Shown here in pieces: positions 1 to 8,599 of a stretch of DNA of 64,000 nt; positions within the stretch are counted from its first letter, which is position 1, and every line of letters begins with the position of its first letter. The position numbers and the translations under genes were made by a program. Below the pieces are notes generated by a model. That model had not been told where the DNA came from. It saw only the letters and a program-made list of their open reading frames with translations, and ran no database searches. The DNA comes from Blattabacterium cuenoti (GTDB taxonomy: Bacteria > Bacteroidota > Bacteroidia > Flavobacteriales > Blattabacteriaceae): the NCBI RefSeq assembly GCF_014251235.1, contig NZ_CP059181.1:372001-436000 (forward strand). Reading direction: 5' to 3'.

Positions 1-719
1 TGTCCAACTATTGTATCTCCTCCTAAAATTGTTGCTCCAGCATAAATAGTCACTTTATCTTCTATAGTTGGATGACGTTTCTTGTTTGCTAATTTTTTAT
101 CTACATAAATAGCACCCAAAGTTACTCCCTGATAAATTTTAACATCATTTCCTATTTTTGTACTGGAACCTATAACTATTCCTGTTCCATGATCTATCAC
201 GAAAGCTTTTCCAATTTTAGCTGAAGCATGAATATCTACACCCGTTCTGCTATGAGCATATTCTGTTATTAATCTAGGAAAAATAGGGATTTTCATCATC
301 CATAGTTCATGTGCTATTCTATATAATGCAGTAGCAAAAAAACCTGGATAAGATAAATAAATCTCCTCTATTACTGTGGAAGCTGGATCAAAGTCTAAAA
401 TGGCATATGCATCTACGACCAGTGTTTGATAGATAATAGGTATTTTTTCAAAAAAAATTTTAGATATATTTTTCGATTTTTTTTCCTCAAAATTTAATTC
501 GATAAGAATTTTGTATAATTCTATTTCTAATTTATTATAAATTTCTTTTAAAGAATTAAAATCTTCTAATTTTTCAGGAATAAAAAGAAAATTAAATAAT
601 TTATCAACAAATTTTTCGGACTTTTCCTTGTTAAGATAAGAAGGATAAAATCCATTTTTTATATTTTGGTTATTTTTTTGGAATAATTTTTTCAAAAAAT
701 GTGAACTAGTAGAATTCAT
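1..719 (-). CDS. cysE: Serine O-acetyltransferase, 3' part beyond the window
   Basis: Transfers acetyl from acetyl-CoA to serine, the first committed step of cysteine synthesis, in the cytosol. About 239 N-terminal residues are visible; the C-terminus lies beyond base 1. The first ~85 residues are a poorly conserved helical region. After that come a region matching the SATase N-terminal domain (DFDPAS, LSYPGFFATALYRIAHELW) and the start of the left-handed beta-helix with hexapeptide repeats (KIGKAFVIDHGTGIVIG, KIYQGVTLGA), including the catalytic-type DHGTG motif. The ATG at 717-719 is the only sensible start. The gene is divergent from icd across a 222-base spacer. The call rests on recognising the family; the missing end cannot be judged. 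Confidence 0.88.
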   Translation of the reverse strand, partial: MNSTSSHFLKKLFQKNNQNIKNGFYPSYLNKEKSEKFVDKLFNFLFIPEKLEDFNSLKEIYNKLEIELYKILIELNFEEKKSKNISKIFFEKIPIIYQTLVVDAYAILDFDPASTVIEEIYLSYPGFFATALYRIAHELWMMKIPIFPRLITEYAHSRTGVDIHASAKIGKAFVIDHGTGIVIGSSTKIGNDVKIYQGVTLGAIYVDKKLANKKRHPTIEDKVTIYAGATILGGDTIVG

Positions 720-941
720 TATGATTATTAAAATTTCAATATAACAAATTCAACAAACAGTCATGGAAGACATATTCATAAATAAAATTCATGAAAATAT
801 TTGATGATCTTCTTTCTCGAAGAAAAGAAACAACAAATATAAGAATTTATTTTTTTTTCTGTTAAAAAAATATAATATTTATTGTTGATTAAACTTAATC
901 TAAATAATAGAACTGAATTAATTTTCATCTACATAAATAAT

Positions 942-2195
942 ATGAAAAAAATAAAAGTATATAATCCTATAGTAGAAATGAATGGAGATGAAATGGCAAA
1001 AATTATATGGAAATATATAAAAGAATATTTCATTTTTCCTTATTTAGATCTGAAAATTGTTTATTTTGATCTTGGAATAGAAAATAGAGATAGAACTAAT
1101 GATCAAATAACAATAGAAGCAGCACATGCAATAAAAAAATATAATGTAGGAATAAAATGCGCAACTATAACACCAGACCATGAAAGAATGAAAGAATTTC
1201 ATTTGAAAAAAATGTGGAAATCTCCAAATGGAACTATACGAAACATTTTAGGCGGTACTATTTTTAGAGAGCCTATTTTGGTAAAAAATATTCCAAATAT
1301 CGTAAAAAATTGGAAAAAACCTATATGTATAGCTCGTCATGCAAATGCAGATCAATATAATGCAACTGATTTATTGATTAAAAAAAAAGGAAAATTATAT
1401 TTCCATTTTATTCCAGAGGAAAATCAAAAAGAAGAACAAAAAAAAATTGAAATTCACCATTTTTTAGAACCAGGAATTGCTATGGGAATGTACAATACAG
1501 ATAAATCTATTAATGAATTTGCTAATTCCTGTTTTAATTATTCTATTCAAAAAAAATATCCACTTTATCTTTCAACAAAAAATACCATATTAAAAATATA
1601 TGATGAACGATATAAAGAAATATTTCAATATTTATATGAAAATAAATTCATATCCATATTTAAAAAATATGGAATAACTTATGAACATCGTTTAATTGAT
1701 GATATGGTAGCTTTTTCCCTAAAATCAAAAGGAGGTTTTATCTGGGCTTGTAAAAATTACGATGGAGATGTACAATCTGATTATATTGCTCAAGGTTTTG
1801 GATCATTAGGGATGATGACTTCTTTTTTACTTAGTTCAGATGGAAAAACAATGGAATCTGAAGCGGCTCATGGAACAATAAAAAAACACTATGAAAGATA
1901 TAAGAAAGAAAAAAAAACATCTACAAATCCAATAGCTTCTATTTTTTCCTGGACACGTGGATTAAAACACCGCGCTAATTTAGATCAAAATTTAGATTTA
2001 AAAATTTTTTCGGAAGAAATAGAAAAAACTTGCTTAGATGTTATTATTTCTGGAAAAATGACTAAAGATTTATTCAATCTATCTTATGAAAATAATTTAG
2101 ATATAAAAAAAAATAATTATTTAGATACAGAATCTTTTTTTTACATTTTAAAATGTAAATTTGAAAAAAGAATGAAATTTTTATTCGGAAAATAA
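942..2195 (+). CDS. icd: NADP-dependent isocitrate dehydrogenase
   Basis: Oxidatively decarboxylates isocitrate to 2-oxoglutarate in the TCA cycle, making NADPH. The 417-residue protein is of the eukaryotic-like (type II) dimeric class: VEMNGDEM at residues 11-18, the substrate loop KSPNGTIRN at 93-101, GGTIFRE at 104-110, and EAAHGT with TSTNPIASIFSWTRGL in the C-terminal half. The reading frame stays open 20 codons further upstream, but family members begin close to the ATG at 942, so that start is preferred. Its last 55 bases overlap the 3' end of the convergent menE. It stands alone on this strand. Length and motifs look complete. Confidence 0.93.
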   Translation: MKKIKVYNPIVEMNGDEMAKIIWKYIKEYFIFPYLDLKIVYFDLGIENRDRTNDQITIEAAHAIKKYNVGIKCATITPDHERMKEFHLKKMWKSPNGTIRNILGGTIFREPILVKNIPNIVKNWKKPICIARHANADQYNATDLLIKKKGKLYFHFIPEENQKEEQKKIEIHHFLEPGIAMGMYNTDKSINEFANSCFNYSIQKKYPLYLSTKNTILKIYDERYKEIFQYLYENKFISIFKKYGITYEHRLIDDMVAFSLKSKGGFIWACKNYDGDVQSDYIAQGFGSLGMMTSFLLSSDGKTMESEAAHGTIKKHYERYKKEKKTSTNPIASIFSWTRGLKHRANLDQNLDLKIFSEEIEKTCLDVIISGKMTKDLFNLSYENNLDIKKNNYLDTESFFYILKCKFEKRMKFLFGK

Positions 2196-3226
2196 TTTTT
2201 AATTAGAAAATTTCTAATTTCTTTTCTTTTCAATTTTTCATAAGGTTTTTCCATAAAATTTTTAATAAAAAAAGTATATTTTGGTTTATAAAATCTTTTT
2301 TTTCCTTTGAAAATATGTTTTGGTATTTTAACAAAAAAAGAATTTCCTTCAATAACTAAGACTATTTTTTCTCCTAAAATATTATCTGGAATAGAAGTTA
2401 TTATAAATCTTTTGTAAATAAAGGGATATAATTCTTTTTCTATTAACTCAGGAATAATTTTAATACCTCCACTATTTATAACATTATCATATCTACCTAT
2501 CCAATTAAATTTATGTTCAGAAAATAGGTTAACAATATCATTTGTTTGGATAAATATTTTTTTTTTCATAAAAATTCCTAAACAATTTCTTTTATCTACA
2601 TTAAGAGAGATATCTTGTAAAGATTGGAAATAAGATTTTTTCTTTTTTCCATTAATTCTTTTTAAAGCTATATGACCTAAAGTTTCTGTCATTCCATATG
2701 TAAGATAACATCTTGTGGAGATCTTTTGTAATTTTTTTTCTATTTCTATAGAAATAGGACCTCCTCCTATAAGAATAATTTTTAATTTTTCTAATTGATA
2801 TAAACTAGAATAAAAAACTTGAAGAGGAACCATCGAAACAATATCAAAATTTTCCTTTATATTTTTTAAAGGATTAGAAGTTGGAGGAATGCAATAAATA
2901 TTCCAAGAGAATATGATTGAACGTATCAAAAACATTTTACTTGCTATATAATCTGGAGATAGACATAATAATCCTTTAATTTTTTTACTTCCTAATTTTA
3001 AAGTATCAACTGTTTTTTTCGCATTTTCATACAATTCATTTTTTTTTAAAAAAATTTTTCTTGGAAAACCTGTACTACCAGAAGTAAAACATTCCAATGT
3101 TTTTTGATTATTATCTTTCCAATTCTTTATAATAGAAAAAATTGATTCTTGCCAAGAATATAATGGATGTTTTCTTGCTAATAAATTATTAGAATATATT
3201 TTTTTTTGAGAAAAATTAATCCACAT
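2141..3226 (-). CDS. menE: o-Succinylbenzoate--CoA ligase
   Basis: Activates o-succinylbenzoate to its CoA thioester with ATP, in menaquinone synthesis. It is an ANL-superfamily adenylate-forming enzyme of about 361 residues: P-loop TSGSTGFPRK near residues 48-57, TYGMTE near 176-181, and the hinge motif GRYDNVINSGGIKI near 244-257. It is short for the superfamily but typical of flavobacterial MenE. The ATG at 3224-3226 comes two bases after the menC stop. A GTG nine codons upstream (3253) would overlap menC and is a possible alternative start. It is the last gene of the menB-menA-hydrolase-menC-menE operon and its 3' end overlaps icd. Confidence 0.85.
   Translation of the reverse strand: MWINFSQKKIYSNNLLARKHPLYSWQESIFSIIKNWKDNNQKTLECFTSGSTGFPRKIFLKKNELYENAKKTVDTLKLGSKKIKGLLCLSPDYIASKMFLIRSIIFSWNIYCIPPTSNPLKNIKENFDIVSMVPLQVFYSSLYQLEKLKIILIGGGPISIEIEKKLQKISTRCYLTYGMTETLGHIALKRINGKKKKSYFQSLQDISLNVDKRNCLGIFMKKKIFIQTNDIVNLFSEHKFNWIGRYDNVINSGGIKIIPELIEKELYPFIYKRFIITSIPDNILGEKIVLVIEGNSFFVKIPKHIFKGKKRFYKPKYTFFIKNFMEKPYEKLKRKEIRNFLIKNYFPNKNFILFSNLHFKM
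2201..2219 (+). terminator. Possible icd terminator inside the menE 3' end
   Basis: A perfect inverted repeat (9-base arms AATTAGAAA / TTTCTAATT around one base) begins six bases after the icd stop and is followed by a T-rich run. As RNA it could form a 7-bp AU-rich stem with a 5-base loop. It lies within the last codons of menE on the other strand, so the sequence also has a coding role. The stem is weak because it is AU-rich. Confidence 0.35.
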
Positions 3227-3228
3227 TT

Positions 3229-4305
3229 TTAAATATGATTTTTTATTTTCCACTTTTTTAAAGGATTATACCAAATAGATCCTTTTTTAACTATTAAAGG
3301 AGATAAGAAATCATTATGAAAATGACCTATGTTTAATCCATGTAAACCTCTACTACTATTATTGTTATATAATATTTTTTTCTCTAAATGAAAAAGCCAT
3401 TGAGATATAGAGTTTATTCCTATATGACTTTCTAATGAAGAACTAATCCACCATCCTATTTTCCTTTCATTTGCTATCTCAATCCACTCCTTAGTCCCTG
3501 AAAAACCTCCACATACACTTGGTTTTAATACTATATAATTTGGATTAATAATGTCTAAAAAAATTTTTTTCATTTCTAAATCTTTAATATTTATTAATTC
3601 CTCATCTAAAGCTATAGGTATATTTGATTCTCTACAAACTTCAATAAGATCTTTAAAATTTCCAGGTTTTATAGGTTGTTCAATAGAATGAATGATATCT
3701 AAATTTTTCGTTTTTTTAATAAAACTAAAAAAATCTTTTTTTTCAAAAGAACCATTTGCATCTAAAGATATTTTAACATTTGGATATTTTTTTTTTATTT
3801 TTTCTAAAAAAAAACCTTTATGTAGAAATATTTTTGGATTTATCTTTATTTTTAAAAATAAAAAACCTTGAATAATTTTTTTTTTTATTTCTTTTTCTAT
3901 TTCTTTTAAAGAGGAAATCCATATCAAACCATTAATAGGTATACCTTTTTTACCATCAGTAAATTCTGAATTATATAAAATAGGAAAACCTTTTTTTAAT
4001 CCAAAAAGAGCTTGTTCTAATCCAAATAGAATTGAAGAAAAAGAAATATAAGGACGATAAAAATTCGTTTCTTCCTTCTTTAAAAAATTTATTTTTTCAG
4101 AAAGAAAGAATAATTCTTTTTTGTAAGAACTTAATTTTTTTAAGTTGGTTACCTCCAATAATGGATTACATTCTCCTATTCCTATTTTATTTTTTTTTTT
4201 AATTATTAAAAACCAAATTAATATTTTTTTAAAAACTCTAGAAGAATTTTGAATTCTTTTTTCAAAAAAAAATACACGTTTCTTCAATACAGATTTTAAT
4301 TCCAT
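3229..4305 (-). CDS. menC: o-Succinylbenzoate synthase
   Basis: Dehydrates SHCHC to o-succinylbenzoate in menaquinone synthesis. An enolase-superfamily protein of 358 residues with the expected catalytic set: K152/K154 (KIKINP), metal ligands D182 (LDANGS), E209 (IEQP) and D234 (LDEE), and K261 (LKPSVCGG). The ATG at 4303-4305 is clear. It sits between the metallo-hydrolase gene and menE on the minus strand with very short spacers, so cotranscription is likely. All active-site residues appear intact, so a functional enzyme is inferred. Confidence 0.9.
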   Translation of the reverse strand: MELKSVLKKRVFFFEKRIQNSSRVFKKILIWFLIIKKKNKIGIGECNPLLEVTNLKKLSSYKKELFFLSEKINFLKKEETNFYRPYISFSSILFGLEQALFGLKKGFPILYNSEFTDGKKGIPINGLIWISSLKEIEKEIKKKIIQGFLFLKIKINPKIFLHKGFFLEKIKKKYPNVKISLDANGSFEKKDFFSFIKKTKNLDIIHSIEQPIKPGNFKDLIEVCRESNIPIALDEELINIKDLEMKKIFLDIINPNYIVLKPSVCGGFSGTKEWIEIANERKIGWWISSSLESHIGINSISQWLFHLEKKILYNNNSSRGLHGLNIGHFHNDFLSPLIVKKGSIWYNPLKKWKIKNHI

Positions 4306-4329
4306 AGTTTTACAGTTAAAAAAAAGCTA

Positions 4330-5031
4330 TTAAAATAGAATTTTTTCTCCTTTTTCCAATAAAAAAAGTTTTTTTTTCTTTTCAGAAAACCTTTTTATTG
4401 CCAATTTTTTATTAATTTGAATTGGTTTAAAAGTGTTATAATGAACACCTAATATTTTATCACACTTCAAAAAAGAAGAAGCTATAATAGCTTCTTCTAT
4501 ATCCATAGTATAAATTCCTCCTATAGGAAGGATAGATATTTTTATCTTACCAAAAGTAGGAATAAGTTTCATTTCATATGTTAATGAAGTATCTCCTGAT
4601 ATATATATATTTCCTTTTTCCGTATGTAATAAAAAACCTCCAGGATTTCCACCATAAGTTCCATCTTTAAAAACACTAGAATGTGAAGCCCAAACATATT
4701 TTATATATCCAAAAGGAAAAGAAATAAAAGATCCATAATTTATTCCATATGTTTGTAATCCTATTTTATCATAATAAGAAGAAATTTCATAATTTGAAAT
4801 AATTAAAGAATTAAATCTTCTTGCGATAAATTCTACATCACATACGTGATCATAATGAGCATGAGTTATTAAAATGTATTCAAGTTTTTTTATAGAAAAA
4901 AAATCTTCTCTTAATAAGGTTTTTTCCTTTTCTTGAAAAAAAGGATTTTCTGTAAAAAATGGATCTATTAATAAAGAATATTCTCTAATTTTTAACAAAC
5001 ATGTACTATGAGTAAAATACGTTAATTCCAT
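4330..5031 (-). CDS. Metal-dependent hydrolase of the metallo-beta-lactamase fold (UPF0173-like)
   Basis: A 233-residue single-domain protein with the metallo-beta-lactamase signature HAHYDH at residues 57-62, plus D23 (LIDPFF), H117 (ASHSS), D147 (SGDTS) and H197 (GVHYN). These make up a full dinuclear metal site, so a hydrolytic role in the cytosol is inferred; the substrate is unknown. It lies between menA and menC in what looks like one operon. That position suggests a role in menaquinone synthesis. One candidate is hydrolysis of 1,4-dihydroxy-2-naphthoyl-CoA, a step with no other candidate in this window. The family is broad (UlaG-like and RNase Z-like relatives), so the function stays open. 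Confidence 0.82.
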   Translation of the reverse strand: MELTYFTHSTCLLKIREYSLLIDPFFTENPFFQEKEKTLLREDFFSIKKLEYILITHAHYDHVCDVEFIARRFNSLIISNYEISSYYDKIGLQTYGINYGSFISFPFGYIKYVWASHSSVFKDGTYGGNPGGFLLHTEKGNIYISGDTSLTYEMKLIPTFGKIKISILPIGGIYTMDIEEAIIASSFLKCDKILGVHYNTFKPIQINKKLAIKRFSEKKKKLFLLEKGEKILF

Positions 5032-5073
5032 TTTTTTATTATTATGACTATAATTAATAAATTTAAATATTAA

Positions 5074-5985
5074 TTAATAAGTAAAACTACTAATTCCTAT
5101 ACTCATGGAATAAAAAAAAATCAAAAAAATAAGTTTATTTAATTCTAAAGTAAATTCTTTTGGTCTACTACTATAGTAAATAGTTTTCAAATGATCTATA
5201 AAAAAAGGAATATTTATTATATAAAAAAACCATTGAATAAAATTTTTATAAGTCAAAAAAATAAAAAATACACCAAAAAATAAGGATGTTATAACAGATA
5301 TAAAATGATAAAATTTTGCATACTTTTTTCCTAAAAAACCTGCTAACGTATTTTTTCCATTTTTAAAATCATTTTCCATATCCCTCATATTATTGATATT
5401 CAAAACAGATGAATTCAACAAACCTATTGATAAAGATAAAAAAAACATTTCTAATGAAAAAAAACGAGTATATAAAAAAAAACTTCCTTCTATAGAAAAA
5501 AGTCCAAAAAAAATGAAAACAAGTAAATCTCCTATTCCTACTATATATCCATAAGGTTTGTTTCCTAAACTATATTTTATAGAAAAAAAAATACATAACA
5601 ATAAACCTATTATGTACAACAAAAAAAGGAAAAAGTTTTTTTTCATAGAAATAGAATGAAAAATTAATAAAAAACCTAATAAAAAAGACAAAAAAGAAAA
5701 TAAATATATAGCTATTCTCATTTCTGAGAATGAAAAAAAACCACTTTGAATGGCTCTTCTTGGACCAACACGATTTAAATTATCTAAACCATAAATACTA
5801 TCACCATAATCATTTGCTAGATTAGATAATATTTGTAAAGAAACTGCTGTAGATAGAGATAATAAATATGTTGTTATATTTGTAATATTTTTAGATAAGG
5901 AGATTAAAAAACTTAATGTTATTCCAGAGAAGGATAACATTAAAGTATTAATACGGATAGCATATAGAAATTTTTTAAATTTCAT
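5074..5985 (-). CDS. menA: 1,4-Dihydroxy-2-naphthoate polyprenyltransferase
   Basis: Attaches the polyprenyl tail to 1,4-dihydroxy-2-naphthoate, giving demethylmenaquinone, in the inner membrane. The UbiA-family protein has 303 residues, about eight or nine hydrophobic segments, a first Asp-rich motif NLANDYGD (55-62) and a second, [18 protein letters not shown] (198-215). The ATG at 5983-5985 overlaps the TGA of menB in an ATGA arrangement, which implies translational coupling. The gene is transcribed from menB towards menE. Nothing appears missing. Confidence 0.9.
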   Translation of the reverse strand: MKFKKFLYAIRINTLMLSFSGITLSFLISLSKNITNITTYLLSLSTAVSLQILSNLANDYGDSIYGLDNLNRVGPRRAIQSGFFSFSEMRIAIYLFSFLSFLLGFLLIFHSISMKKNFFLFLLYIIGLLLCIFFSIKYSLGNKPYGYIVGIGDLLVFIFFGLFSIEGSFFLYTRFFSLEMFFLSLSIGLLNSSVLNINNMRDMENDFKNGKNTLAGFLGKKYAKFYHFISVITSLFFGVFFIFLTYKNFIQWFFYIINIPFFIDHLKTIYYSSRPKEFTLELNKLIFLIFFYSMSIGISSFTY

Positions 5986-6809
5986 AAAAATTTAGGAAAT
6001 TTTTTAAAATTTGGATTTCTTTTTTCTAAAAAAGCTTTTTTTCCTTCTATAGATTCATCCATTAAATAAAACATTAAAGTAGCATCTCCAGCCAATTGCA
6101 TTATACCATGTTGTCCATCTAATTCTGCATTTAAACAACGTTTAATCATTCTTAAAGCCATTGGGCTTCTTTTTTGAATAATCTTGCACCATTTTATGGT
6201 AACATTTTCTAAATCTTTTAGAGGAACAACTTTATTTATTAACCCCATATTTAGTGCTTCATTTGCAGTATATTTTTTGCATAAAAACCACATTTCACGA
6301 GCTCTTTTTTGACCTATATGACGAGCTAAATATGAAGAACCAAAACCTCCATCGAAAGAACCTACTTTTGGACCAATTTGACTAAAAATGGCATTGTCTG
6401 AAGCAATAGTTAAATCACAAACAACATGCAAAACATGTCCACCTCCTATAGAAAAACCGTTAACCATAGCTATAACTGGTTTAGGAAGTTCTCTTATTTT
6501 TTTATAAAAATCTAAGATATTTAATCTAGGAATACCATCTTTTCCTAAATATCCTCCTTTATCTCTCGTCTTTTGATCTCCCCCAGAACAAAAAGATTTA
6601 TTACCAGAACCAGTTATAATCAATACATCTATATCCATTCTTTTATAACATATATCTATAGCATCAATCATTTCATTCACTGTTTCTGATCGAAAAGCAT
6701 TATGACATTTAGGTCTATTAATTTCTATTTTTGATATTCCTTTACAAAAGGTAAATAAAATATCCTTATATTCTTTTATTAGAATCCAATTTATTGAAGA
6801 ATCAACCAT
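5982..6809 (-). CDS. menB: 1,4-Dihydroxy-2-naphthoyl-CoA synthase
   Basis: Crotonase-fold enzyme that closes the second ring by turning o-succinylbenzoyl-CoA into DHNA-CoA. It has 275 residues, with SGGDQ (75-79), the oxyanion-hole loop GGGH (122-125) and the MenB-specific segment [13 protein letters not shown] (146-158) carrying the catalytic Asp near 153. It is highly conserved and complete. It is the first gene of the menaquinone operon and is divergent from the 136-residue membrane-protein gene at 6902, so the operon promoter should lie in 6810-6901. I could not pick out a convincing promoter there. Confidence 0.95.
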   Translation of the reverse strand: MVDSSINWILIKEYKDILFTFCKGISKIEINRPKCHNAFRSETVNEMIDAIDICYKRMDIDVLIITGSGNKSFCSGGDQKTRDKGGYLGKDGIPRLNILDFYKKIRELPKPVIAMVNGFSIGGGHVLHVVCDLTIASDNAIFSQIGPKVGSFDGGFGSSYLARHIGQKRAREMWFLCKKYTANEALNMGLINKVVPLKDLENVTIKWCKIIQKRSPMALRMIKRCLNAELDGQHGIMQLAGDATLMFYLMDESIEGKKAFLEKRNPNFKKFPKFL

Positions 6810-6901
6810 AAGAAAATATATATTAAAAATTGATATTTATTTTAAAATTATAGGAAAGAGTACAAAATAATAAAAAAAATTTTACTATTAATTGTGTTAT
6901 T

Positions 6902-7312
6902 ATGTTTAGAAATATTTTTTCAGTATTAATTGGAATATTAATCAGTTTTATTGAAATCCTTTTTTCTATAAAATATATTAAAAAAGGATTTATAAATATT
7001 CAATCTATTTCTATAATAGATTTAAAATCTATATTTTATTATGCTCCTGATAAATTTTTCATAATATTATTCATTTTTTATATATTTAGTACTTTTTTAG
7101 GGTGTATTTTAACTGCTTTTTTTGTGAAAAAAGCTAAAAAAGCATATGCTATGCTAACTGGATTTATTTTATTTATTTTTTCTTTTATTCATATATTTAT
7201 ATACACTTTTCCATTATGGTTTAGATTTTCTATTCTTACAATATTTTTTCCTTTTTCATATCTAAGTGGAGAATTTGTAGAATTTTTACAGAAAAAAAAA
7301 TGGATAAAATAA
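6902..7312 (+). CDS. Small membrane protein of unknown function
   Basis: A 136-residue hydrophobic protein I do not recognise. Four membrane segments can be proposed at about residues 5-25, 50-72, 82-104 and 107-126, separated by short basic loops (FVKKAKK near 74-80), with a lysine-rich C-terminus. It starts at an ATG after an AT-rich spacer divergent from menB. Its last 27 bases overlap the convergent nhaD. It is probably a real gene: it is long for the intergenic space, has ordinary codon use, and keeps a regular pattern of hydrophobic and basic stretches. Function unknown; the neighbours do not clearly indicate one. Confidence 0.68.
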   Translation: MFRNIFSVLIGILISFIEILFSIKYIKKGFINIQSISIIDLKSIFYYAPDKFFIILFIFYIFSTFLGCILTAFFVKKAKKAYAMLTGFILFIFSFIHIFIYTFPLWFRFSILTIFFPFSYLSGEFVEFLQKKKWIK

Positions 7313-8572
7313 TAAGTATAAAAAACCAGAAAAATATCCAATTAATGCTATCCATCCTATTTTTTTGAAATACCAAAAAAAATCAATATTTTCCATACCC
7401 ATAGCAGCTACTCCAGAAGCTGATCCTATAAGAAAAATGCTACCTCCTGTTCCAGAAACATAAGCTATAAAATGCCAAATATCATGATCTAATGGATAAG
7501 AAAACATAGCTATAGTTGCAGCAACTAATGGTACATTATCTATAATAGAAGATATCAATCCAAATAAAAATGCAGTAATTTTCCATGAAGAAACAGTGTT
7601 ATTTATCCATTGAGATAAATTATATAATATTCCTAAAGATTCTAATGAAGAAACAGAAAGTAAAATACCAAAAAAAAATAAAATACTAGAAAGATCTAGA
7701 TTCTTAAAAATTTCATCTATAGAAAAATTTTTTTCTGAAAAATTAGTTGTTGCTATTCCTAATATTCCAAGAGAAAAAATCATTCCCATATATGGAGGTA
7801 AACCAGTAATAGTTTTAAATATTGGAACAAATAATAGTAAACTTATACCCAAATTTAATATGAAAAAAGCTTTTTGAAGATCCTTTCTAGACAATTCACT
7901 TTTCTTTATAGAAAGAAAACCATTAAAAACAGGCATAAAAGAACCAATTAAAGTGGAGATAATCAAACATAAAATAGAAGGAATAAAAACTTTTCTAAGA
8001 AGATTTAAAGTTGTTACTTTGTTAGATATCCATAACATAGTAGTGGTAATATCCCCTATTGGAGACCATACTCCTCCTGCATTTGCAGATATAATAACTA
8101 AACCAATATAATATAAACGTTCTTTATAATCAGAAATTATTTTTCTTAAAATAGTAATAATAACCATAGTAGACGTTAAATTATCTATAATAGCAGATAA
8201 AAAAAAAGATAAAATACTTATTATCCACAAAAATTTACGTTTTGTTATACTGTCAGTAATAAATAAATTTCTTAATGCATCAAAACCAGAATATCTATCA
8301 ATAATAGATATTATTAACATTGCTCCTACAATAAAAAAAACTATTTCTGAAGTTTTTCCCAAATGATATAACAATAAAGATTTAGTATTTATGTTAAGTG
8401 AAATCGTTGATTTGTCATTTAAATCATAAACAGGAATTTTAAAAAACATAATTAATGACCAACAAACTGACGCCATAATTAAGGAAGAAAAAACCTTATT
8501 TAAGGATATAATATTCTCAATGGTAATAAATAAATATCCAATGATAAAAACTAATATTATCATTGATTCCAT
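7286..8572 (-). CDS. nhaD: Na+/H+ antiporter, NhaD type
   Basis: A polytopic inner-membrane exchanger of 428 residues with roughly 11-12 hydrophobic helices, assigned to the ion transporter/NhaD family. Recognisable segments are SAIIDNLTSTMVIITIL (near 125-141), NAGGVWSPIGDITTTMLW (near 164-181) and, in the second half, SSIIDNVPLVAATIAMF. The two repeated D-N motifs, one per inverted repeat, are typical of the family. It would exchange sodium for protons and so affect pH and sodium balance. The ATG at 8570-8572 is clear. It overlaps the convergent small membrane gene at its 3' end and lies just downstream of eno on the same strand. Confidence 0.85.
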   Translation of the reverse strand: MESMIILVFIIGYLFITIENIISLNKVFSSLIMASVCWSLIMFFKIPVYDLNDKSTISLNINTKSLLLYHLGKTSEIVFFIVGAMLIISIIDRYSGFDALRNLFITDSITKRKFLWIISILSFFLSAIIDNLTSTMVIITILRKIISDYKERLYYIGLVIISANAGGVWSPIGDITTTMLWISNKVTTLNLLRKVFIPSILCLIISTLIGSFMPVFNGFLSIKKSELSRKDLQKAFFILNLGISLLLFVPIFKTITGLPPYMGMIFSLGILGIATTNFSEKNFSIDEIFKNLDLSSILFFFGILLSVSSLESLGILYNLSQWINNTVSSWKITAFLFGLISSIIDNVPLVAATIAMFSYPLDHDIWHFIAYVSGTGGSIFLIGSASGVAAMGMENIDFFWYFKKIGWIALIGYFSGFLYLLFYPFFFL

Positions 8573-8599
8573 AATCTTATTTTGGAATTTATTTTTTTT

